From contig JAIRKV010000180.1 in the NCBI GenBank assembly GCA_031259935.1, positions 1 to 5,189 on the forward strand: a stretch of DNA of 5,189 bases. The letters run 5' to 3'. Position 1 is the first letter of the stretch; every line of letters starts with the position of its first letter. Origin of the DNA: Prevotellaceae bacterium (GTDB lineage Bacteria > Bacteroidota > Bacteroidia > Bacteroidales > UBA932). A program made the translations under genes and the position numbers. Positions 1 to 5,189 of this stretch are shown here, piece after piece. The notes under the pieces were generated by a model, which saw nothing but the letters and a program-made list of their open reading frames with translations, made no database searches and was not told the DNA's origin.

Positions 1-279
1 ATATATATTGATGCTTTTGGCAATGCCGTAACAAATATTGATAAAAAAACCTTTGAAAAAATCGGTAAAAACAGAAAATTTGAAATTTTCATGCAGAATA
101 ATATGGTAAAAATCACTAAACTTTCGCAATATTATGATGATGTGGAAGAAGGAAAAATTATTGCCATGTTCAATTCCGTTGAATTATTGGAAATGGCAAT
201 GAATAAGGGAAATATCGCCAAATTATACAACCTTGACACAAAATCGACAATAATAATACAGTTTACAGATAAGGCATAA
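1..279 (+). CDS. SAM hydroxide adenosyltransferase (DUF62/SAM_HAT), C-terminal domain, 5' truncated by window edge
   Basis: The frame is open from base 1 to the TAA at 277-279, giving 92 residues. The gene's start lies off the left edge, so the internal ATG at 91 should not be taken as the start. The fragment matches the C-terminal beta-rich domain of the DUF62 family (adenosine-forming SAM hydrolases, relatives of fluorinase and chlorinase). It opens with the family loop IYIDAFGNAVTNI (residues 1-13), which contributes SAM-contacting Asp and Asn residues. It continues with YYDDVEEGK (residues 44-52) and the block NSVELLEMAMNKGN (58-71), equivalent to the usual NS..-LEIA-N.GNA signature, and ends in a short beta strand, IIIQF. 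Family members hydrolyse S-adenosylmethionine to adenosine and methionine in the cytoplasm; their physiological purpose is unclear. The catalytic Asp/Arg/His residues of the N-terminal domain cannot be checked here, and halogenase activity cannot be excluded but is unlikely. The gene converges on the ligA-popT operon. Confidence 0.88.
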   Translation: MYIDAFGNAVTNIDKKTFEKIGKNRKFEIFMQNNMVKITKLSQYYDDVEEGKIIAMFNSVELLEMAMNKGNIAKLYNLDTKSTIIIQFTDKA

Positions 280-313
280 AATTATGCCGAGTTTTATTTT
301 TTTATTTTTTTTG
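273..313 (+). terminator. Rho-independent terminator of the SAM_HAT gene
   Basis: A perfect 6-bp stem, GGCATA (273-278) with TATGCC (283-288), encloses a 4-nt loop. Two bases later a long T-rich run begins (about 292-312, broken only by a G and two As). The stem overlaps the SAM_HAT stop codon. On the minus strand the same hairpin is followed by TTATCTGT rather than a T-run, so it should terminate the plus-strand gene well and the minus-strand operon only weakly. The stem is short and AT-containing, so strength is uncertain. Confidence 0.72.
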
Positions 314-1211
314 CAATAAATTCCACGGTAAAAATCAGCAAAAAACCTGTCAGAGCAAATATCAGAGCCAATATTAACTGAGAATCATCGTTTGCAGAGG
401 GTAAAATATTTTTTTGCGACAAAGGCTGTTCCATTCCATGATTATCTGTAAATGTTGATATTGTGCTTTTCCATGGCCAGATTTTATTCAGCGAGCCTGA
501 CATGAATCCTGTAAGCGAAGCCAGCGTTATTGTTTTGAAATGCTTGAAAAGCCATGACAAAACTCGTGAAAACATAACAATACCAAAGCCTGCGCCGCAT
601 AAAAAAATTCCTGTTACAATAAAATCAAATTCGGCAAGCGCTTTCATCATAAACAGATATTGACCTAAAAGTACAAGAATGAAACTTCCGGAAATTCCGG
701 GTAAAATCATTGCGCAAACTGCAATTGCTCCGCATATGAAAACATACCAGTATTCGCCGTTTGAGTTTAATGGAGAATTTTCGGGCGAAGTAATACAAAA
801 CGCTGCAACAGTGAATATTACAAATGCAGCAAGCGTTTTTATATTCCATTTTACGCTGCGTGCAATAAATATTGTTGATGCAATTATCAGTCCCGAGAAA
901 AACGACCAGACAGGAACAGGATGATTTTCAATAAGAAAAGTCATTAATTTTGCAAGGCTGACAAAACTTGCGGCGATTCCGCTTAACAGAACGGCAAGAA
1001 ATACGCCATCAATATTTATACAAAATTCTTTGAATTTTCCTTTCAGCAATAATTTGATATTGGCAATATTTATGCTTTTTACCGCATTTATGAGTCGTTC
1101 GTAAATTCCTGTTATAAAAGCAATTGTTCCTCCCGAGACTCCCGGAATAACATCGGCTGCGCCCATTGCCATTCCTTTGAAAAATGTAAGAACGTGTTCT
1201 GTTTTTTTCAT
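294..1211 (-). CDS. popT: DUF368 family polyprenyl-phosphate translocase (PopT-like), integral membrane protein
   Basis: This 305-residue, strongly hydrophobic protein has the hallmark DUF368 N-terminus, GAADVIPGVSGGTIAFITG (residues 17-35). A second copy of the motif lies at 168-180 (MILPGISGSFILV), so the protein carries an internal repeat of two PGxSG membrane elements. Further hydrophobic stretches lie near 70-95, 100-118, 125-140, 155-188, 195-218 and 277-300. SLNKIWPWK (240-248) is a familiar late family motif, followed by a polar loop (about 249-277). DUF368 proteins (PopT) were shown genetically to recycle undecaprenyl phosphate from the outer to the cytoplasmic leaflet, alongside DedA/UptA proteins, supporting peptidoglycan and other envelope polymer synthesis. 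The length is typical. The ATG overlaps the TPR gene's stop in TAATG, implying translational coupling, and no Shine-Dalgarno is seen, only an A-rich leader. It is the last gene of the operon, and its C-terminus is KKIKK. The family call is firm; the transport role is inferred from characterised relatives. Confidence 0.9.
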   Translation of the reverse strand: MKKTEHVLTFFKGMAMGAADVIPGVSGGTIAFITGIYERLINAVKSINIANIKLLLKGKFKEFCINIDGVFLAVLLSGIAASFVSLAKLMTFLIENHPVPVWSFFSGLIIASTIFIARSVKWNIKTLAAFVIFTVAAFCITSPENSPLNSNGEYWYVFICGAIAVCAMILPGISGSFILVLLGQYLFMMKALAEFDFIVTGIFLCGAGFGIVMFSRVLSWLFKHFKTITLASLTGFMSGSLNKIWPWKSTISTFTDNHGMEQPLSQKNILPSANDDSQLILALIFALTGFLLIFTVEFIAKKIKK

Positions 1212-2617
1212 TATTTTTTTGTTTTAAAAGAGAAATAAATGCTCATTATCTGTTCGTTAAGCATTGCTTCGGGACACAGTTCAAAAAACGCAGTCATCAT
1301 GTCGGAGTTGAGTTCAAGTCCGCGTTCTATATAAGCGGCGCATTGAGATATATTATTGTTTATGAAATTATAATACGCTAAATGATAAGATATTTCTGCT
1401 ATGGAATAAAAACTTTCGCTGTATTTTGTTTCAAGAATGTCGATTGCTTTTTCGATATCGTCAATCGCAATAATTTCGGCATATAGCAGCCATGCACGAT
1501 AATCATGTTTACAGGAATCGTTGTAAATAAACTTTTCCATTGTTTGTTTTGCTTCCGTAATTTTGTCCTGCTGAAGCAAAATTTTGCTCATTTGAATTAA
1601 AAATGCTGGAATGATTTCATTGTCGTTGAGCGTTTTCCGCATGAACTTTTCTGCTGTTTTAAAGTCGTTTTTCTGTGCATATATTATTGCAAGACCGTAA
1701 TATGCATCTATATATTCAGGATCCTGCGACACGATGTCGAAATATATTCTTTCGGCTATGCCGTATATTCCTTCGCGTTCGTAACATTTTGCAATTCCGA
1801 ACATTGCATCTGTATTGTCTTTTTCAAAATCTAAAATTTTATTATATATTTTTATTGCTTCGTCATTTTTTTTAAGTATACTCAGACATTCGGCTTTGTT
1901 TATTAAGGTTTCGCTTGCATTTGCGCTGCTCGCGGCAAGGCGAAAATCGAATGCTTTGATTGCTTTTTCATATTCCGACATTAACATGTATGCATCGCCC
2001 AAATCGTCCCAGGCGTTTTCGTCGAACGGATCGATTGCCGTCATTTTTTCATATATGTTTGCAGCTTTACCGTATTCGGATTCGTATTCGTAGCATTTGC
2101 CAAGCCAGTACAGTAAATCGGAATTAATATCGGAAATTGTTTTTTGTGCAAGTTCGAGATATTTTTTTGCAAATTGTATTTGATGCGCCATCACTAAAAA
2201 GTCGCATATTATTTCCAGGGCATATTCTTTGTCTTCGGATAATTTTAAAGCTTTATCAAACAGTTTTTCAGCCGATTTATATTGACTTTTTTTAATGCAT
2301 ATTTCACCTTTCAAAATATAAATATCGGGAATCATTTCGCTGTTACATTCTATGGTTTTTATTACTTCTTCGGCTTTTTCAAATTCGTTGCATTTAATAT
2401 ACAAATCGGCTTTTATTGCTTTAAGTTCAAAAGATGATGGATAAAAAATTTCGGCTGTGCTGTTGACTTCAAGAGCATTTTTATAGTTTCTGTTCAACAC
2501 ATAATAATCCGAAATAGCGATAAATTCATCCAGCGCAAAATATCGCTGTTTGTCGTTTTCATATCGTTTTGCCAATTTTTCCGATTGCTGTATGTAATTT
2601 GTATTTTCGAACATCAT
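1211..2617 (-). CDS. Cytosolic tetratricopeptide (TPR) repeat protein
   Basis: This 468-residue protein is built almost wholly of TPR-type helical hairpins of about 34 residues. Clear units begin near residues 63, 97, 166, 200, 234, 269 and 303, with weaker ones at 30-60, 130-160, 337-365, 372-400 and 405-438. Typical TPR positions are visible, for example WLGKCYEYESEYGKAANIYE (171-190) and AWDDLGDAYMLMSEYEKAIK (202-221), each followed by a DP or similar turn. There is no signal peptide, lipobox, transmembrane segment or catalytic domain, so it is probably a cytoplasmic protein-binding scaffold. The start is ATGATG, 2 nt after the upstream stop; the first ATG (2617) is used here, and the second would remove only one residue. 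Its stop overlaps the popT start. Coupling suggests matched production with PopT, and a TPR gene next to DUF368 is an arrangement I recall from other Bacteroidetes, though not checked. Specific partners cannot be deduced. Confidence 0.88.
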   Translation of the reverse strand: MMFENTNYIQQSEKLAKRYENDKQRYFALDEFIAISDYYVLNRNYKNALEVNSTAEIFYPSSFELKAIKADLYIKCNEFEKAEEVIKTIECNSEMIPDIYILKGEICIKKSQYKSAEKLFDKALKLSEDKEYALEIICDFLVMAHQIQFAKKYLELAQKTISDINSDLLYWLGKCYEYESEYGKAANIYEKMTAIDPFDENAWDDLGDAYMLMSEYEKAIKAFDFRLAASSANASETLINKAECLSILKKNDEAIKIYNKILDFEKDNTDAMFGIAKCYEREGIYGIAERIYFDIVSQDPEYIDAYYGLAIIYAQKNDFKTAEKFMRKTLNDNEIIPAFLIQMSKILLQQDKITEAKQTMEKFIYNDSCKHDYRAWLLYAEIIAIDDIEKAIDILETKYSESFYSIAEISYHLAYYNFINNNISQCAAYIERGLELNSDMMTAFFELCPEAMLNEQIMSIYFSFKTKK

Positions 2618-2619
2618 TA

Positions 2620-3156
2620 TTATACTTTTATTGTCGATAAAAAATTGATTATAAGGCTTACAAATTTTGTTGTTTCGTTCGATTTTTCAAGCAGTATCAA
2701 ATCGAAAGGGTCGTTTTTATACTGTATTCCGCCTATTTTGAATTTTGCGTTTGATAATGTAACTATATATTTATAAACGTAATCAGAACTGCGCGACATG
2801 TCAATCAGTACGTCGAATTTTTGCGCTATAAATTTATCTACATTTTCGCCTTTTGGTTTCATGTACCATGTCAAGTCCGATTTTGTAATGATTTTTATAT
2901 ATGTGGGAACCTGTTTTCTGTTTTCCAATTCCGAACTTTTTATATTTTCAAAGGCAATCGAAAATACTTTAATTCTTCGCGCCAGAAAAAACTTCATCAT
3001 TTTATTTGCCATTACGTACATATTTCCTGTATTTTCAAATAAAATACCTATGCTTTTCATCGAATTCATATTACAAAAAGCTTTATTTCTTTTTATTTTT
3101 GCCGCCCGCCTTTTCAGAATCCTGTTTCCTGTTATTTCCTTTACAAAATTCAACAT
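2620..3156 (-). CDS. DUF6913-like protein of unknown function, downstream of ligA
   Basis: This 178-residue protein resembles the small Bacteroidetes family I know as DUF6913, which is often encoded right behind ligA; I matched it from memory of the pattern, not by a search. The N-terminus is very basic (KRRAAKIKRNK, residues 16-26). It is followed by a beta strand and loop, KSIGILFENTG (34-44), then an alternating region with KFDVLIDMSR (113-122), a helix YKYIVTLSNAKFKIGG (128-143), and a closing FDLILLEK (151-158) before a hydrophobic C-terminal helix. The pattern suggests a small alpha/beta fold; no catalytic motif is evident, and there is no signal peptide or membrane anchor. The ATG lies 3 nt after the ligA stop, and the stop lies 2 nt before the TPR start, so the gene is embedded in the operon. 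A role linked to ligase or nucleic acids is possible from the position and basic N-terminus, but is speculation. Confidence 0.75.
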   Translation of the reverse strand: MLNFVKEITGNRILKRRAAKIKRNKAFCNMNSMKSIGILFENTGNMYVMANKMMKFFLARRIKVFSIAFENIKSSELENRKQVPTYIKIITKSDLTWYMKPKGENVDKFIAQKFDVLIDMSRSSDYVYKYIVTLSNAKFKIGGIQYKNDPFDLILLEKSNETTKFVSLIINFLSTIKV

Positions 3157-3159
3157 TTT

Positions 3160-5163
3160 TTATTTGTTTATTATCTCATTAAATTGATTTTCACTGATAA
3201 TTTTCACTTTCAGTCTGTCGGCTTTTTCAATCTTCGTCTGCCCGCTTTTTTCTCCTGCAATCAAATATGATGTTGATGCCGAAATTGCCGAAACATTTTT
3301 GCCTCCGTGCTGTTCTATAATTTGTTTCAGTTCGTCGCGCGAATACGAAGTGAAAGTTCCCGAAACAACAAAACTCATGCCTTTAAGTTTATCCGATATT
3401 TTGTCTGCTGTTTTTTTCGCTTCCATCTGTAATCCGGCATTACGCAGGCGTTGCACGATGTTTCGATTTTTTTGATTTTCAAAATATTTAATTATGCTTT
3501 GTGCAATGCGTTCTCCTACTTCGTCGATTTGCAAAAGTTCTTCCTGATTTGCCATCATAATTTCATCAATCGAACGCAGTTTTTCAACAATTTTTTTTGC
3601 TGTCGTTTCGCCTACAAAACGAATTCCTATTGCAAACAGAACTCGGTGAAATTCTGCGTTTTTAGAATCTTCTATGCTTTTTATTATATTTTCAGCCGAT
3701 TTTTCGGCAATGCGTTCAAGTGGCAAAAGTTGTTCTTTTTTCAATTCGTACAAATCGGCAACATTGTTTATTAAATTGTTTTTGTACAAAAGTTCTATTG
3801 TTTCTGCTCCCAAACCATCAATATTCATTGCTTTGCGCGATATGAAATGTTCGATTTTTCCTGTTATTTGCGGATGGCATCCGTTTTCGTTCGGGCAAAA
3901 ATGTTTTGCTTCGCTTTCTTCGCGTTCAAGTTTTGTTCCACATTCGGGGCAGTGCGTAATATATTCAAACTCTTTACTGTCGCCTGTTCTGTGCGATTTG
4001 TCAACTCCAATTATTTTGGGAATTATTTCGCCTCCTTTTTCAACAATTACCATATCGCCAATGCGAATATCAAGAATATTAATTTGTTCCTGATTGTGCA
4101 ATGATGCGCGTTTCACCGTCGTTCCGGCAAGTTGCACAGGTTGCAAGTTTGCAACAGGCGTTATTGCTCCGGTGCGTCCAACCTGAAAATCTACAGACAA
4201 TAATTTTGTAATTGCCTGTTCGGCTTTGAATTTGTATGCTATTGCCCAGCGCGGCGATTTTGCGGTAGATCCCAATTCTTCCTGCTGTGCCGTATTATTT
4301 ATTTTTATTACAACGCCATCGGTATCGTAAGGTAATTTTTTTCGCGCTTCATCCCAATAATTTATATAATCGATTACTTGCTTTATTGTTTGACATTTCT
4401 GTACGTTTTGCGATATCGGAAATCCCCATTTTTTTGCTTCCTGTAAATTGTCGTAATGGTTTGAATGAGGCAGATTTTCACCAAGTAAAGAGTACAAAAA
4501 ACAATCCAGACCGCGTTTTGCCACTTGCGATGAATTTTGCAGTTTTATAGTTCCTGCCGTTGCATTTCGTGGATTTGCAAATTGCATTTCTCCTTCGTCT
4601 GCGCGTTCTTTGTTCAAACGTTCAAATGATGAATGCGGCATAAAAATTTCACCGCGAATTTCAAATTCTTCGGGATAATCGCCATGTATTTTTAACGGAA
4701 TATTTCGTATCGTTCGTATATTTGCTGTAACATCATCGCCTTTTTCGCCGTCTCCTCGAGTTACAGCCTGCTGCAAAATTCCATTTATATAAGTTAAACT
4801 TATTGATATTCCGTCGAATTTAAGTTCGCATACATATTCGAAATCATCGTCTGTAATTTTTTTTATGCGCTGGTCAAAATCGTTCAAATCACTTTCGGAA
4901 TAGGTGTTTCCAAGCGACAGCATCGGATATTTGTGTTTTATTTGAACAAATTCGTTGCTTATATCGCTGCCTGTACGTTGAGTTGGCGAGTCTGCCGTTT
5001 GCAGTTCGGGAAATTCTTTTTCAATTGCTTCGAGTTCTTTTACAAGCAAATCGTATTCAAAATCACTGACAACAGGATTTGCATCAACATAATATCTATG
5101 ATTGTGCTGTTCAATGATTTTGCGTAAATTTTCGCTTCGTATTTTTGCCTCCGTCAAATTCAT
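3160..5163 (-). CDS. ligA: NAD-dependent DNA ligase LigA
   Basis: LigA seals 3'-OH/5'-phosphate nicks in duplex DNA using NAD+, joining Okazaki fragments and finishing repair. Started at the ATG at 5163, it is 667 residues, close to the E. coli enzyme (671), and its parts fall in register. Domain Ia contains HRYYVDANPVVSDFEYD (22-38). The adenylation motif KFDG puts the nucleophilic lysine at 115. RGDGEKGDD follows at 136-144, EIRGE at 168-172, FANPRNATAGT at 195-205, DGVVIK at 282-287 and YKFK at 310-313. The OB fold carries VGRTGAITPVA (328-338), and a four-cysteine zinc site uses C405, C408, C423 and C429. A helix-hairpin-helix region includes GIRFVGETTAKKI (513-525), and a BRCT domain runs from about 591 to the end. 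All expected motifs are intact, so it should be active and essential. An in-frame TTG at 5181 would add six residues but sits inside the promoter, so ATG is preferred. It is first in the operon. Confidence 0.97.
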   Translation of the reverse strand: MNLTEAKIRSENLRKIIEQHNHRYYVDANPVVSDFEYDLLVKELEAIEKEFPELQTADSPTQRTGSDISNEFVQIKHKYPMLSLGNTYSESDLNDFDQRIKKITDDDFEYVCELKFDGISISLTYINGILQQAVTRGDGEKGDDVTANIRTIRNIPLKIHGDYPEEFEIRGEIFMPHSSFERLNKERADEGEMQFANPRNATAGTIKLQNSSQVAKRGLDCFLYSLLGENLPHSNHYDNLQEAKKWGFPISQNVQKCQTIKQVIDYINYWDEARKKLPYDTDGVVIKINNTAQQEELGSTAKSPRWAIAYKFKAEQAITKLLSVDFQVGRTGAITPVANLQPVQLAGTTVKRASLHNQEQINILDIRIGDMVIVEKGGEIIPKIIGVDKSHRTGDSKEFEYITHCPECGTKLEREESEAKHFCPNENGCHPQITGKIEHFISRKAMNIDGLGAETIELLYKNNLINNVADLYELKKEQLLPLERIAEKSAENIIKSIEDSKNAEFHRVLFAIGIRFVGETTAKKIVEKLRSIDEIMMANQEELLQIDEVGERIAQSIIKYFENQKNRNIVQRLRNAGLQMEAKKTADKISDKLKGMSFVVSGTFTSYSRDELKQIIEQHGGKNVSAISASTSYLIAGEKSGQTKIEKADRLKVKIISENQFNEIINK

Positions 5164-5178
5164 TATTCTATTTTTGTG

Positions 5179-5186
5179 CAAAGTTA
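5179..5186 (-). promoter_or_regulatory. Bacteroidetes-type promoter -7 element (TAACTTTG) for the ligA operon
   Basis: Read on the minus strand, TAACTTTG matches the Bacteroidetes primary sigma factor -7 consensus TAnnTTTG at every fixed position. It ends 15 nt before the ligA ATG. Transcription would be expected to begin a few bases downstream, leaving a leader of only about 10 nt, A-rich and without a Shine-Dalgarno. The partner -33 element (TTTG-like, roughly 20 nt further upstream) would be beyond the right window edge and cannot be checked. I saw no equally convincing, suitably placed copy before the other three genes. Confidence 0.68.
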
Positions 5187-5189
5187 GCA

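Noticed and set aside
91..279. A separate 62-residue small protein starting at the ATG at 91
   Set aside because: The same frame stays open to base 1 and the upstream 30 codons carry the conserved DAFGN/TNI motif, so this is the tail of a longer SAM_HAT gene.
688..706. Direct repeat of TTCCGG separated by three bases, resembling a binding site
   Set aside because: It is simply the coding of the conserved Pro-Gly-Ile-Ser-Gly motif of PopT.
463..924. Short open frames on both strands inside popT (66, 74 and 81 codons)
   Set aside because: The region is fully explained by the DUF368 coding frame, and the translations show no family resemblance or start signals.
2798..3187. 129-codon plus-strand open frame opposite the DUF6913-like gene, with a hydrophobic translation
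   Set aside because: It is antisense to a convincing operon gene. The Phe/Ile/Leu-rich translation is what Lys/Asn/Glu-rich AT-rich genes give in reverse, and it has no recognisable domain or promoter.
3674..4093. 139-codon plus-strand open frame inside ligA
   Set aside because: It lies wholly opposite the zinc-finger and OB-fold coding region of ligA, whose conserved motifs explain the sequence. The overlapping frame at 3847-4104 is a shadow for the same reason.
1..5189. Search for tRNA or rRNA genes, CRISPR repeats, insertion-sequence ends, toxin-antitoxin pairs or a defence cassette
   Set aside because: None was seen. The window is filled by five intact or edge-cut housekeeping-type genes with gaps of at most 14 nt apart from the promoter edge.

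Overview
The window is AT-rich, densely packed bacterial DNA that looks like Bacteroidetes, probably a Bacteroidales-like lineage. Four things point there: the start-proximal element TAACTTTG, which fits the Bacteroidetes -7 consensus TAnnTTTG; A-rich leaders without Shine-Dalgarno sequences; Lys/Ile/Asn-rich proteins; and a DUF6913-type gene directly behind ligA. The phylum is fairly secure. The order is a guess.

Layout. Bases 1-279 (+ strand) are the 3' end of a SAM hydroxide adenosyltransferase (DUF62/SAM_HAT) gene whose N-terminal catalytic domain lies off the left edge. It ends in a compact rho-independent terminator. The rest is one minus-strand block, read right to left: ligA (5163-3160, NAD-dependent DNA ligase), a DUF6913-like small protein (3156-2620), a soluble TPR-repeat protein (2617-1211), and a DUF368 membrane protein of the PopT polyprenyl-phosphate translocase family (1211-294). 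The junctions are +3 nt, +2 nt and a 1-nt TAATG overlap, so the four genes almost certainly form one operon driven by the promoter at the right edge. The two transcription units converge with only 14 nt between stop codons. No stretch longer than 300 bases lacks a gene.

How the genes fit together. LigA seals nicks in replication and repair. PopT flips undecaprenyl phosphate back across the inner membrane for reuse in cell-wall synthesis. The TPR protein is a candidate cytosolic partner or scaffold, inferred only from its coupling to popT. The DUF6913 protein has no known role. The grouping looks like housekeeping, with nothing that suggests a defence system, mobile element, CRISPR array or biosynthetic island. 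The points most worth a second look are an A7 slippery heptamer at the TPR/popT junction that would give an in-frame fusion after a -1 shift, a terminator whose U-tract also encodes PopT's lysine tail, and the near-leaderless ligA promoter that contains a false TTG start.
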